Origin: JAGNZR01 sp051659505
GTDB taxonomy: Bacteria > Fusobacteriota > Fusobacteriia > Fusobacteriales > Fusobacteriaceae
Direction: 5' to 3'
Assembly (NCBI GenBank): GCA_051659505.1
Contig: JBOFOQ010000027.1
Location: forward strand, 113,042 to 177,041
DNA: 64,000 nt
The position numbers and the translations under genes were made by a program. Shown here piece by piece: positions 26,441 through 35,701 of the stretch (position 1 is the stretch's first letter; each line of letters opens with the position of its first letter). A model generated the notes under the pieces. It worked only from the letters and a program-made list of their open reading frames with translations, was not told the DNA's origin and searched no databases.

Positions 26441-28399
26441 ATGGATAAAAAAATGGAGAGTAGATTAAAATATCTATCGCTTTTAGCTAAGAGTTTTCCA
26501 ACTATTGGAAAAACATCAACTGAGATAATAAATTTAGGTGCTATTTTAAATTTGCCAAAGGGAACAGAACATTATATCACAGATATTCATGGAGAATATG
26601 AAGCTTTTAACCATGTGTTGAAAAATTGTTCAGGAGTAATAAGGGAAAAGATAAATATAATATTTAAAGACACAATAGAGGAAATAGAAAAAAAACAGTT
26701 AGCCACAGTAATATATTACCCAGAAGAAAAAATAGAACATATTTCTGAAAAAGTAAAAGATATGGATAATTGGTACAGAGTAACTATGGAAAGAATGCTT
26801 GTTATTCTAAGAGTCGTAGCATCAAAATATACAAGCTCTAAAGTAAGAAAAGCGTTACCTGAAGATTTTTCATATATTATTCAAGAGCTTCTTTATGAAA
26901 GGGAAGGAGAGCCAAATAAAGAAGCCTATGTAAAAGAAATTATAGATACAATTATAAAAATAGATAGAGGGAAACAGTTCATAATTGCAGTTTCATCTTT
27001 AATTCAACAGTTGACAATAGATACGCTTCATATAGTTGGAGATATTTATGATAGAGGACCAGCTCCTCATAAAATAGTAGATAAACTTATAAAATATCAT
27101 AATGTGGATATTCAGTGGGGGAATCATGATATTTTATGGATGGGAGCAGGGTCAGGTCAGTTAGGTTGTATTGCAAATGTAGTTAGAATTTGTACGAGAT
27201 ATGGGAACACTGATATTTTAGAAGATGGGTATGGAATTAATATTTTGCCACTTGCTACATTTGCTATTGAAACATATAAAGATGACCCTTGCACAGAATT
27301 TATGCCTAAGATTAACACTAAGTCTAAAGAAAAAAATCTTTTAGTTATGAGCAAAATTCATAAAGCTATCTCTATAATACAGTTTAAATTAGAGGGAGCT
27401 ATTATAAAAAGAAATAAAGATTTTTTTATGGAAGATAGACTTTTGCTAAATAATATAGATTATAAAAATGCTACTATAAAACTTAATGGAGAGTCCTATA
27501 AACTAAAAGATAATTTTTTCCCTACAATAAATCCTAAAAATCCGTATGAACTTTCCCACGAAGAGAAAGAAGTTATTGGTGAATTAGAAAGAAGTTTTCT
27601 AAATAGTGAAAAACTACAACTTCATACTCAGTTTTTATATTCTAAGGGAAGTATATATTTGAAAATAAACTCTAATCTACTTTATCACGGTTGTATACCA
27701 CTTAATGAAAAGGGTGATTTTAAAGAAATAGAACTTTCAGAGGGGATATTAAAAGGAAGAGATTTTTTAGATTATTGTGATAGAGTAGCTAGAGAAGGAT
27801 ATTTTAATAATAAAAATATAATGGCTCAGGATTTTTTATGGTATTTATGGTGCGGAAAAGAATCACCTCTTTTTGGTAAAAATAAAATGAAAACATTTGA
27901 AAGATATTTTTTAAATGAAAAAGAAACACACAAAGAAAAAGCTAATTACTATTATACATTCTCAAATGAAGAGAAGACAGCTAGAAAAATAGTAGAAGAG
28001 TTTGAATTAAATCCAGAAATTTCACATATAATAAATGGGCATGTTCCAGTTAAAGTTAAAAAAGGGGAAAAGCCAATTAAAGCTGGAGGGAAACTACTTA
28101 TAATAGACGGTGGTTTTTCTAAAGCATATCAAAGTAAAACTGGAATAGCAGGGTATACACTAATTTATAATTCTCATGGAATGAGGTTAATTTCACATGA
28201 ACCTTTTGAAAATACAAAAAAATCCATACTAGAATGTTTAGATATTTATTCTACAACTGAAGTAGTGGAAACAAAAGATGTAAGAATAAGAGTTAAAGAT
28301 ACAGATATTGGAAAAGAGTTACAAGAGCAAATAGATGATTTAGTATCTTTATTAGAATGTTACAGATTAGGAATCTTAAAAGAAAAAATAAAAAAATAA
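26441..28399 (+). CDS. fbp: Class III fructose-1,6-bisphosphatase
   Basis: Dephosphorylates fructose-1,6-bisphosphate to fructose-6-phosphate, the committed step of gluconeogenesis. The 652-residue length and the metallophosphatase signatures identify the Firmicute-type class III enzyme: ITDIHGEYEAFNHVLKNCSG, HIVGDIYDRGPAPHKIVD, IQWGNHDILWMGAGSG and IINGHVPVKVKKGEKPIKAG. Ribosome site GAGGGG. It follows ppdK by 83 bases, which fits joint regulation by the CcpN-like protein. PPDK and FBPase together bypass pyruvate kinase and phosphofructokinase. Confidence 0.96.
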   Translation: MDKKMESRLKYLSLLAKSFPTIGKTSTEIINLGAILNLPKGTEHYITDIHGEYEAFNHVLKNCSGVIREKINIIFKDTIEEIEKKQLATVIYYPEEKIEHISEKVKDMDNWYRVTMERMLVILRVVASKYTSSKVRKALPEDFSYIIQELLYEREGEPNKEAYVKEIIDTIIKIDRGKQFIIAVSSLIQQLTIDTLHIVGDIYDRGPAPHKIVDKLIKYHNVDIQWGNHDILWMGAGSGQLGCIANVVRICTRYGNTDILEDGYGINILPLATFAIETYKDDPCTEFMPKINTKSKEKNLLVMSKIHKAISIIQFKLEGAIIKRNKDFFMEDRLLLNNIDYKNATIKLNGESYKLKDNFFPTINPKNPYELSHEEKEVIGELERSFLNSEKLQLHTQFLYSKGSIYLKINSNLLYHGCIPLNEKGDFKEIELSEGILKGRDFLDYCDRVAREGYFNNKNIMAQDFLWYLWCGKESPLFGKNKMKTFERYFLNEKETHKEKANYYYTFSNEEKTARKIVEEFELNPEISHIINGHVPVKVKKGEKPIKAGGKLLIIDGGFSKAYQSKTGIAGYTLIYNSHGMRLISHEPFENTKKSILECLDIYSTTEVVETKDVRIRVKDTDIGKELQEQIDDLVSLLECYRLGILKEKIKK

Positions 28400-28420
28400 A
28401 AGGAAATGTGAATACAAATT

Positions 28421-29365
28421 ATGATGAATATTTTAAAGTATATGTACGTAGTTAATTACCCTACATTTGAAGAGGAACTTTGCTTGTTAGAAATGAGAGA
28501 GGTTTTTGGTAGCTCTCCCCAAGATAAAGTATTGTTCTCAAATATAAAGTTCAATCCATCAAATAGTCCTTTTATAAAAAATCGTTTAGATATTATTTTT
28601 GAAAAAGACACGATAGAAGAGATTATAGAAGAACTTAATAAAAATAATAATGAAGATAATAGAGTTTTTAATAATTTTAAGTTGGAATATATAAGATTGA
28701 ATAGTGAGAATATTCCCTATGAAGAAAGGCTCTCTTTAACAAGGAAGATTTCTATGAATATAGTAGGGAGTTTTAACTTGAAAAATCCAGAATTTAATTT
28801 TGGTATCACTAAAATAAATAATAAATGGGTATTTGGCATGAATAATAAAAATGATTATAAATGGCATGAACATGACAATAAACCATGTTCTTATTCCAAT
28901 TCTCTTAGTGTTAAGGTTGCTAAAGCAATTGTAAACATAGCTAGTGGTGGTTGTGAAGAAACTAGAATTATAGACCCTTGTTGCGGAGTGGGAACAACAA
29001 TTATAGAGGGGTTAGATGCGAATTATCAAATAGAGGGATATGAAATAAATAAACAAATAGCAATAAATGCTAATATTAATTTAGAATTTTATGGATTTGA
29101 GCCTATAGTTATAGAAGGGGATATGCACAATATAAAAAAGAAGTACGATACTTCTATAATTGATATTCCATATGGTATTTTTAGCCATACTTCTGTAAAA
29201 GAACAACAGGATATAATAAATACAGCTAGAAGAATTTCAAATAAAATGGTAATGATATCTTTTGAAAATCATGATTTAATGATAGAAGAGGGAGGATTTG
29301 AAATAATTGACAGGTGCATAGTTACAAAGGGAAAATTTAAAAGATATATAGTTGTTGCTAGATAG
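28421..29365 (+). CDS. SAM-dependent methyltransferase (TRM11/RlmL-like core)
   Basis: A 314-residue protein whose C-terminal half is a Rossmann methyltransferase: the SAM loop IIDPCCGVGTTIIEGL (about residue 185), the acidic partner IEGYEIN, and the catalytic-type motif IIDIPYGIF, a variant of the N/D-PPY signature of amino-methyltransferases. The N-terminal half (YMYVVNYPTFEEELCLLEMR) resembles the region preceding the catalytic domain of tRNA guanine-N2 methyltransferases, but no clear THUMP domain is visible. An RNA or DNA base is the likely substrate. It starts 21 bases after fbp and ends before a strong terminator. Confidence 0.75.
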   Translation: MMNILKYMYVVNYPTFEEELCLLEMREVFGSSPQDKVLFSNIKFNPSNSPFIKNRLDIIFEKDTIEEIIEELNKNNNEDNRVFNNFKLEYIRLNSENIPYEERLSLTRKISMNIVGSFNLKNPEFNFGITKINNKWVFGMNNKNDYKWHEHDNKPCSYSNSLSVKVAKAIVNIASGGCEETRIIDPCCGVGTTIIEGLDANYQIEGYEINKQIAINANINLEFYGFEPIVIEGDMHNIKKKYDTSIIDIPYGIFSHTSVKEQQDIINTARRISNKMVMISFENHDLMIEEGGFEIIDRCIVTKGKFKRYIVVAR

Positions 29366-29400
29366 AAAACTTAAGTAGATTAGGGGAAAATTAAAATAAA

Positions 29401-29447
29401 AAAGCTTCAGGCAAAGATAATATTAATTTTGCCTGAAGCTTTTTTTT
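29401..29447. terminator. Bidirectional terminator between the methyltransferase and S24 repressor genes
   Basis: A perfect 15-bp stem (29401-29415 with 29428-29442) with a 12-nt loop, T run on the right and A run on the left. It serves both converging genes. Confidence 0.9.
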
Positions 29448-29467
29448 ATAGAGGTAAATGCAAACAC

Positions 29468-30133
29468 TTATTTTAAAGTTTTAGTATATCTAACTTCAAT
29501 GGCTCTACCTATAATAGAAAATTCATCATTTTTACTAATTTCAATATCAGAATAATTCTTATTAAAACTTTCTAAAAATAATTTATTATTTAATTTTTTG
29601 AGAGTTTTTACATAGGTTTCACCGTTAACCGTTGCAAGAACAATTTTATTAACATGTTCTTGAATGTTTCTTAAGCTAGGTTCTATCACAAGATCTGAAT
29701 TATCTAAAATTTCAGGTTCCATAGAATCACCATCAACTCTAACTATAAAACAATTTTCATATTTAATATTGTTCGTTGGAATAAAAGTTCTATGCTCATT
29801 TGAAGAATTAAAGTTCATATATCCTCTACCAGCACTGGCTTTTCCAAGTACACTAAGAGTAATTACAGATTCCTCTTCAAGAATAACTTCTTTTTCTTCA
29901 ATATAGTTTGAATCTTGTTCTTTTTTCCATAATTCTATTAACTTATTTTTTTCAAAATCTAAAATATTTAAAAATTTAATAATGATATTGAGCTTTTCCC
30001 AGCTGGGGACTCTTCTTCCATTACGAATATCTGATATCATAGAGGACGATATACCAGTTAATTTACTAAAATCAGAACCTTTTATTTTAGGTGGTGTATC
30101 CATAATTTCTCTTAATTTGCTATTAAAGTTCAT
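29468..30133 (-). CDS. XRE/S24-type (LexA/cI-like) autocleaving transcriptional repressor
   Basis: A 221-residue repressor: N-terminal HTH (residues 1-60, GSDFSKLTGISSSMISDIRN) and a C-terminal S24 peptidase domain. The scissile Ala-Gly is in GKASAGRG, the catalytic Ser in VRVDGDSMEPEI and the catalytic Lys in ETYVKTLKK, so RecA-dependent self-cleavage is plausible. GAGGTG lies before the ATG. No phage genes surround it, so it may be a chromosomal stress regulator or a lone prophage relic. It diverges from a 39-residue gene, whose promoter holds a palindrome that could be its operator. Confidence 0.9.
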   Translation of the reverse strand: MNFNSKLREIMDTPPKIKGSDFSKLTGISSSMISDIRNGRRVPSWEKLNIIIKFLNILDFEKNKLIELWKKEQDSNYIEEKEVILEEESVITLSVLGKASAGRGYMNFNSSNEHRTFIPTNNIKYENCFIVRVDGDSMEPEILDNSDLVIEPSLRNIQEHVNKIVLATVNGETYVKTLKKLNNKLFLESFNKNYSDIEISKNDEFSIIGRAIEVRYTKTLK

Positions 30134-30245
30134 ATTTCACCTCATATTATAGTATTTTAATATATTTGTTTTGTATATAATTATAACATAATTTTATATA
30201 AATGTAACAAAATATTTTATTTTACAAAAAAAAATAAAAAAAAGA

Positions 30246-30274
30246 TTGCAATAAATCCGCTTTAAGCGTATAAT
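30246..30274 (+). promoter_or_regulatory. Promoter with palindrome in the spacer, divergent from the S24 repressor
   Basis: TTGCAA (30246-30251), 17 bp, TATAAT (30269-30274). The perfect palindrome CGCTTTAAGCG (30258-30268) fills the end of the spacer up to the -10 box, an ideal repressor position. The adjacent S24-type repressor is the obvious candidate. Confidence 0.7.
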
Positions 30275-30356
30275 GAGTTTATAGATAAAAAACATTAAAA
30301 AAGAGAGAAGAAAATACTATTTTGCCTGTTTTTTAAAATTAAAGGAGGTTTTAAAA

Positions 30357-30476
30357 ATGAGAATAGAATTTATAAAAGAACTTATTGAAATTTATGGCGG
30401 GGAAATGACAGTTGGAGAATTAACATTTATTTTAAAGAAAAATATAAATAAAGTAAACTTACTAAAATCAAGTTAA
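30357..30476 (+). CDS. Small protein, 39 residues, divergent from the S24 repressor
   Basis: A short frame with an excellent ribosome site (AAAGGAGG, 7 bases before ATG) behind a consensus promoter and ahead of a hairpin. The product starts MRIEFIKELIEIYGGEMTVG and ends NKVNLLKSS; it is predicted mostly helical and soluble. No family is recognised. Its place, divergent from an autocleaving repressor and probably repressed by it, resembles small SOS-induced or Cro-like genes, but it is too short for a standard HTH domain. Coding status is supported by the signals around it. Confidence 0.6.
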   Translation: MRIEFIKELIEIYGGEMTVGELTFILKKNINKVNLLKSS

Positions 30477-30485
30477 AAAAATAAA

Positions 30486-30540
30486 AAAACTGGTAGAATT
30501 TTGTGATTTCCTAAGAAATTACTGAGTTCTACCAGTTTTA
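30486..30540. terminator. Hairpin between the 39-residue gene and the 82-residue gene
   Basis: Stem AAAACTGGTAGAA/TTCTACCAGTTTT (30486-30498 with 30527-30539) with a weaker inner stem. T/A flanks on both sides suit a bidirectional terminator, though the T run is short. Confidence 0.7.
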
Positions 30541-30561
30541 AATTACTGTAATATGAATTTT

Positions 30562-30810
30562 TTATAATTCTAAGCTTTCCATAATAGCCCAACTTTCTTT
30601 TCCTTCTTTTATAGATAAACGAATTTCAAGACCATTTTTTGAGTTGTCCATTAATCTAGCGATACTTTTTCTAGCAAGGATTTCATCTCTATAAATATCA
30701 CGAGAAATAAGATTAGCATACTCTTCTCCCTCTCTCATAACTGATTCACCATAAACCTCTACTTTGTATGAATTTTTTATTCTAGCAACTTGAACAGTGG
30801 AATTTATCAT
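30562..30810 (-). CDS. Conserved-looking hypothetical protein, 82 residues
   Basis: Not recognised. The protein is soluble, mixed alpha/beta, with STVQVARIKNSYKVEVYGES forming likely strands and EILARKSIARLMDN a helix. The end is ESWAIMESLEL. AGGAGAAT precedes the ATG, a normal ribosome site. It is a single reverse-strand gene between the hairpin at 30486 and the AT-rich leader of the aminopeptidase gene. Confidence 0.6.
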   Translation of the reverse strand: MINSTVQVARIKNSYKVEVYGESVMREGEEYANLISRDIYRDEILARKSIARLMDNSKNGLEIRLSIKEGKESWAIMESLEL

Positions 30811-31011
30811 ATTCTCCTCCCTGGAAAAATTAAAATTGTCATGATTGTCAATCAGAGCACTAATAAAAAATATATTAATATATTATACCATTTTTTTAAG
30901 ATAAAAGATAATTAAAATTTTGAAATTCCAAATAATAATAATAATTTAATATTAAATTATGTTATAATAAATAAGAGAATAACAGAGAAAAACACCAGAA
31001 AAATTACAACA

Positions 31012-31053
<42 letters not shown>

Positions 31054-31071
31054 AACTTAAGGGGGTAATTT

Positions 31072-32487
31072 ATGTTTGAAAAAGAAGTTTATATTGAGAG
31101 AAGAAAGAAACTATGTGAAAAAATGAAAAATGGAATAGGGGTTTTTATGGGAAATATGAACTCACCAATAGATTACTCTGACAATTCTTACGATTTTATT
31201 CAGGATTCAACTTTTCTATACTATTTTGGTTTGTCACGGGAAAATTTAGTGGGAATAATTGAGTTCTCAACAGGAACTACCCACATATCAGGTGTTGACT
31301 TTACTTTAGATGATATGATTTGGATGGGAGGTCAAAGTTCAATTTTAGAAGACTCTAAAAAATATGGAATTGAAAGCTTTCTACCTTATAGTAAGCTAGA
31401 ATATTTTTTATTGGATAAATCAGAGGGAACCGAAAGTGATGATGAGGATTATTTCCAGCAGTTGCTCTATATTACACCTTATAGAGATAATGTAGCATTA
31501 GAACTTGCTAGAATATTAGGAATTGATTATGAAGAGTTAAAAGATTACTCTTCTTTAGCTCTAAAAAAAGCGATAATAGAATTTAGAAATATAAAAACAA
31601 CCGAAGAAATAAAAGAGATAGAAAAAGCAGTAAATGTTACTAGACTTATGCACTTAAAGGCTATGGAGATAGTAAAAGCTGGAATGAAAGAATATGAGAT
31701 TGTAGCTGAAGTAGAAGCTGTAGCTAAAAAATTTAATTGTGTTACTTCATTTAAGACTATATGCTCTGTACAAGGAGAAATACTTCATAATCATAATTAT
31801 TCAAATGAGCTAAAAGAGGGGGAAATCTTAGTGTTGGACTGTGGTGCAAAAACAGAGTCTGGATATTGTGGGGATATGACTAGTATAATTCCAGTTTCTG
31901 GTTATTTTAATGAGAAACAAGAAAAAATATATAAAACTATAGTAAGTATGTTTGATGCAGCAATTGAAAATTTAAAAATTAATGTAGATTACAGAGAAGC
32001 ATATAAAGCAGCTTCATATAAGCTAATTGAAAGTATGATAGAGCTAAATATATTTAAAGGGGATATAAATAAAATATTTGAAGCAGGAGCTCAATTTATC
32101 CTTATGCCACATGGATTAGGACATCTTTTAGGTATGAATGTTCATGATATGGAGAACTACGGTGAAGATTTAGTAGGTTATGATGAGGACGCTCCAAGGG
32201 ATAAGAGAATAGGGCATAAATCAGCTAGACTAGGAAGAAAATTAAAAGAGGGATACACTTTTACTGTAGAGCCAGGAATATATTTTATACCTAGATTAAT
32301 AGAAGATTGTAAAAAGAAAAATTTATTTAAAGATTATGTAAACTATGAAGAAATTGAAAAATATTCTAATTTTGGTGGAATGAGATTTGAAAGAGATTTT
32401 GCCATGGTAAATGGAGAAGCTAAAGTCTTAGGAGAAAAAATGCCACATACAGTGGAAGAACTTATTTGTATAATGAAAAAGAGCTAA
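31072..32487 (+). CDS. pepP: Aminopeptidase P-family protein (M24, Xaa-Pro)
   Basis: Releases N-terminal residues next to proline. The 471-residue protein has an N-terminal AMP_N domain (about 1-150, SPIDYSDNSYDFIQDSTFLY) and a pita-bread M24 domain. Metal ligands appear in order: Asp in LDCGAKTESG, Asp in YCGDMTSIIPV, His in PHGLGHLLGMNVHD, Glu in TVEPGIYF, and Glu in MRFERDFAMV. The ribosome site is GGGGG. A 13-copy ATT tract precedes it. An OYE-type gene follows 9 bases after, so the two form an operon. Confidence 0.92.
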   Translation: MFEKEVYIERRKKLCEKMKNGIGVFMGNMNSPIDYSDNSYDFIQDSTFLYYFGLSRENLVGIIEFSTGTTHISGVDFTLDDMIWMGGQSSILEDSKKYGIESFLPYSKLEYFLLDKSEGTESDDEDYFQQLLYITPYRDNVALELARILGIDYEELKDYSSLALKKAIIEFRNIKTTEEIKEIEKAVNVTRLMHLKAMEIVKAGMKEYEIVAEVEAVAKKFNCVTSFKTICSVQGEILHNHNYSNELKEGEILVLDCGAKTESGYCGDMTSIIPVSGYFNEKQEKIYKTIVSMFDAAIENLKINVDYREAYKAASYKLIESMIELNIFKGDINKIFEAGAQFILMPHGLGHLLGMNVHDMENYGEDLVGYDEDAPRDKRIGHKSARLGRKLKEGYTFTVEPGIYFIPRLIEDCKKKNLFKDYVNYEEIEKYSNFGGMRFERDFAMVNGEAKVLGEKMPHTVEELICIMKKS

Positions 32488-32496
32488 GGAGAACAG

Positions 32497-33573
32497 ATGA
32501 AAAATATATTTGATAAAACTAAAATAAAAAATATGGAATTAAAAAATAGAATTATAAGAAGTGCAATTTGGGAAGGGTTTTCTGATGAAAACGGAAATGT
32601 AACAGATGAGCTAATAGAATTTTATAAAAAACTATCTCTAGGTGGAGTAGGAACAATAATAACAGGTTTTTCTCCTGTTATTGAATATGATAAACCAGCT
32701 GGAAACATGATTGGAGTATGTAGTGATAAATACATTGAAGGATTAAAAAAATTAACAAAGGTAGTTCATGAGAATAACACTAATATAGTTTTACAAATAG
32801 TAGTAGGAGGTTCTCAAGGCAGACCAGGAATGGGGAGTAGAGTAGTAGGACCTTCCCCACATATAAATTCAGTAACAAAACAAAGTGCAGAGGAACTGTC
32901 TAAGGAAGAAATAAAAAATTTAATAGAAGCTTTTTCACAAGCTGGAAGAAGAGCTAAAGAAGGAAATTTTGACGGAGTTCAAATTCACGGAGCACATGGT
33001 TATTTAATAAGTCAATTTATGAACCCTTTTTATAATAAAAGAAATGATGAATACGGCGGAAATATAGAAAACAGAACAAGATTTCTTTTTGAAGTATATA
33101 GAGCTATTAGAAAAACAGTTGGAGAGTTCCCAATTTTTGTAAAAATTAACTGTGAAGACTTTATGGAGGGAGGGGCGACTAAAGAGGAAATGCTATGGGT
33201 TTGTAAGAAGCTCTCAGAAGAGGGGATAGACCTTATTGAGGTAAGTGGTGGTAATGCAGGGTCAAGAATAAATGAAGGGGTAATTAGAAGTAAAATAAAC
33301 AGTGTAGAAAAAGAAGGGTATTTCAAAGAGTTTGGAATGAAACTAGCTAAAGAAATATCTACACCAATTGCTTTAGTTGGAGGACACAGAAGTCTTAAAA
33401 GTATAGATGAAATACTAAATACTAGTAATATATCATATATTTCTCTAGCAAGACCACTTTTACGAGAGCCAGACTTAGTGAATATATGGAAACTTGATAG
33501 AGAAAAAGTTTCTAAGTGTATCTCATGTAACAAGTGTTTAAACCCTAAAGGTTCTATTTGCATATTTTTATAA
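32497..33573 (+). CDS. NADH:flavin oxidoreductase (Old Yellow Enzyme family)
   Basis: A 358-residue FMN barrel enzyme. It begins MKNIFDKTKIKNMELKNRII, has active-site residues in FDGVQIHGAHGYLISQFMNP, the sequence NPFYNKRNDEYGGNIENRTR, and phosphate-binding SLARPLLREPDLV. A Cys-rich end (CISCNKCLNPKGSIC) looks like the Fe-S motif of the 2,4-dienoyl-CoA reductase/BaiCD group, but the protein stops right there, so the C-terminal flavin/NAD domains of those enzymes are absent. It probably reduces activated C=C bonds; the substrate is unknown. Co-transcribed with the aminopeptidase gene. Confidence 0.9.
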   Translation: MKNIFDKTKIKNMELKNRIIRSAIWEGFSDENGNVTDELIEFYKKLSLGGVGTIITGFSPVIEYDKPAGNMIGVCSDKYIEGLKKLTKVVHENNTNIVLQIVVGGSQGRPGMGSRVVGPSPHINSVTKQSAEELSKEEIKNLIEAFSQAGRRAKEGNFDGVQIHGAHGYLISQFMNPFYNKRNDEYGGNIENRTRFLFEVYRAIRKTVGEFPIFVKINCEDFMEGGATKEEMLWVCKKLSEEGIDLIEVSGGNAGSRINEGVIRSKINSVEKEGYFKEFGMKLAKEISTPIALVGGHRSLKSIDEILNTSNISYISLARPLLREPDLVNIWKLDREKVSKCISCNKCLNPKGSICIFL

Positions 33574-33730
33574 AAAAATGTAATCAAAACAAAAAAATTA
33601 AAAAGAAATAATAATATAAATCTTAAAAAATATTTTGTCTTTAGAAGTAATAAATATAGTTGGAGATAAATCAAAAGAGTTAAATGAAAATACAATAGGA
33701 AAATCTAGGTAAGAAGTTTTATATTCAAGG

Positions 33731-33768
33731 AGCAGAGGGGTTTTCGTTAGAGAATCCCTCTGCTTTTT
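33731..33768 (+). terminator. Terminator upstream of recQ
   Basis: Stem AGCAGAGGG/CCCTCTGCT (33731-33739 with 33756-33764) followed by TTTTT. It lies 157 bases after the OYE gene; the stretch between holds a short open frame without a start signal and nothing else I recognise. Confidence 0.8.
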
Positions 33769-33867
33769 ATAATTTTTTAATTAGAGAATATATGGTATAA
33801 TTAATAATATAATTATTTATTAAACAAAATCAGTAAAACACTAAAATTAATCTAACTTAGGAGAAAT

Positions 33868-35637
33868 ATGGATAAATTTAAAATACTAAAAAAATATTAT
33901 GGATATAGTAATTTTAGACCTGGTCAAGAAGAAATAATAGATAGCATTTTATCAAAGAAAGATACTCTTGGAATAATGCCAACAGGAGGAGGAAAATCTC
34001 TGTGTTATCAAATTCCAGCTTTGTTATTAGAAGGGATTACTTTAGTAGTATCCCCACTTATTTCCCTTATGAAAGACCAAGTAGATGCTTTAAATGACCT
34101 AGGAATACCTAGTGCTTATATAAATAGTAGTTTGACCTCTAAAGAATATAACAAAATTTATGAGAATTTAAAATCTGGAGTATATAAAATAGTTTATGTA
34201 GCACCTGAAAGATTAGAAAATGAGGAATTTATAACGCAAAGTAATAGCTTAAACATCTCTCAAATATCCATAGATGAAGCTCACTGTGTATCTCAGTGGG
34301 GACATGATTTTAGAAGTAGTTATTTAAATATAATAAAATTTATATGGAAATTAAAGAAGAAACCTATAATTAGTGCTTTTACAGCAACAGCAACTCCAGA
34401 AGTAAGAGAAGATATTGTTCGTATGTTAAAAATAAAACCTAATGTTTTTATAACGGGTTTTGACAGAGCAAATTTGAAATATGTTGTAGTTAAAGGGGTT
34501 AATTCTAAAGATTATATAAAAAAATATTTAAATGAACATGAGGGAGAATCAGGAATTATCTATTGTGCTACTAGAAAAGAAGTTGATAATTTGTATAATG
34601 AACTTTCTAAAAAATATAAAATTGGAAAATATCATGCTGGAATGCCAGATAAAGAAAGAAATTCAAATCAAGAGGAATTTATAAAGGATAATATTGAAAT
34701 AATGGTAGCTACTAATGCTTTTGGAATGGGAATAGATAAGTCAAATGTAAGATTTGTAATCCATAATAATTTAACAAAGGATTTAGAAAGTTATTATCAA
34801 GAAGCAGGGAGAGCAGGAAGAGACGGACTAGCCTCAACTTGTATTCTCATATTCAATCCTAAAGACATAAAAACTCAAAGGTTTTTTATAGAAAATAATC
34901 AGTTTGGAGCAAGTGCAGAAATAATAAAAGGAAAATATGAAAAATTAAGTACAGTTATAAACTATGCACATACATCAAAATGTATAAGGTCCTATGTTTT
35001 AGAATATTTTGGAGAGTTACCTATTGAAAATTGTGAAAACTGTAGTAGTTGTTTAGATACTAGAGTGGAAGAGAATATAACATTAGAATCTCAAAAGATA
35101 ATATCATGTATAGGAAGAACTAAGGAACGTTACGGAATAAACACTATTGTATCAGTTCTTTCAGGTTCTAAAAATGCAAGTATATTAAAGTTTAGACTAA
35201 ATACTCAAACAACCTATGGAATACTAAAAGAATATACACAAAAAGAAATTAGAGCCTTTATGGATTTATTAGTGGGAGATGGATATCTTGAAATAACAAC
35301 TGGAGAATATCCAATAGTTATTTTAACTGAAAAAGGCAAGGATTTTATCAGAGGGAAAAAAGAAATTTTTAGAAAAGTAGAAAAAATAGAAAAGAAAGTT
35401 TTCCAAGAAAATATGCAATTATTTGAAAATCTTAAAAAGTTTAGAAAACTAATAGCAGAAGAGGAAAAACTACCTCCTTACATGATTTTTTCTGATAAAA
35501 CTCTAAAAGAGATGAGTGAAAAAGAACCTATGAATCAAGATGATTTGCTAAAAATATCAGGTGTTGGAGAGGTAAAATTAAAAAAATATGGAATTAGATT
35601 TTTAGAGAAAATAGAATCTTATTTAAAAACAAATTAA
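33868..35637 (+). CDS. recQ: ATP-dependent DNA helicase RecQ
   Basis: A 3'-5' DNA helicase for recombination and fork repair. The 589 residues include Walker A in MPTGGGKSLCYQIPALLL, the DEAH box with the RecQ loop SIDEAHCVSQWGHDFR, helicase motif VI in YYQEAGRAGRDG, and the zinc-binding Cys set around CIRSYVLEYFGELP and ENCENCSSCLD. A winged-helix region follows and an HRDC domain ends the protein (PPYMIFSDKTLKEMSEKEP). AGGAGAAAT precedes the ATG. Confidence 0.96.
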   Translation: MDKFKILKKYYGYSNFRPGQEEIIDSILSKKDTLGIMPTGGGKSLCYQIPALLLEGITLVVSPLISLMKDQVDALNDLGIPSAYINSSLTSKEYNKIYENLKSGVYKIVYVAPERLENEEFITQSNSLNISQISIDEAHCVSQWGHDFRSSYLNIIKFIWKLKKKPIISAFTATATPEVREDIVRMLKIKPNVFITGFDRANLKYVVVKGVNSKDYIKKYLNEHEGESGIIYCATRKEVDNLYNELSKKYKIGKYHAGMPDKERNSNQEEFIKDNIEIMVATNAFGMGIDKSNVRFVIHNNLTKDLESYYQEAGRAGRDGLASTCILIFNPKDIKTQRFFIENNQFGASAEIIKGKYEKLSTVINYAHTSKCIRSYVLEYFGELPIENCENCSSCLDTRVEENITLESQKIISCIGRTKERYGINTIVSVLSGSKNASILKFRLNTQTTYGILKEYTQKEIRAFMDLLVGDGYLEITTGEYPIVILTEKGKDFIRGKKEIFRKVEKIEKKVFQENMQLFENLKKFRKLIAEEEKLPPYMIFSDKTLKEMSEKEPMNQDDLLKISGVGEVKLKKYGIRFLEKIESYLKTN

Positions 35638-35701
35638 AAGAATATAGTTTGATTTTTTTTGAAAATAAAAAGCGCTGTTTTTTTAACCAAGGAGGAAGAA
35701 G

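Noticed and set aside
29468..30810. Prophage around the S24-type repressor
   Set aside because: No integrase, capsid, tail or lysis genes occur on either side; neighbours are housekeeping genes.
33633..33713. Short open frame between the OYE gene and recQ as a gene remnant
   Set aside because: About 26 codons, TTG start without ribosome site, no recognisable similarity; probably chance.
35660..35682. AGCGCT hairpin with T run after recQ as a terminator
   Set aside because: The palindrome is only six bases with no loop, too weak to call.
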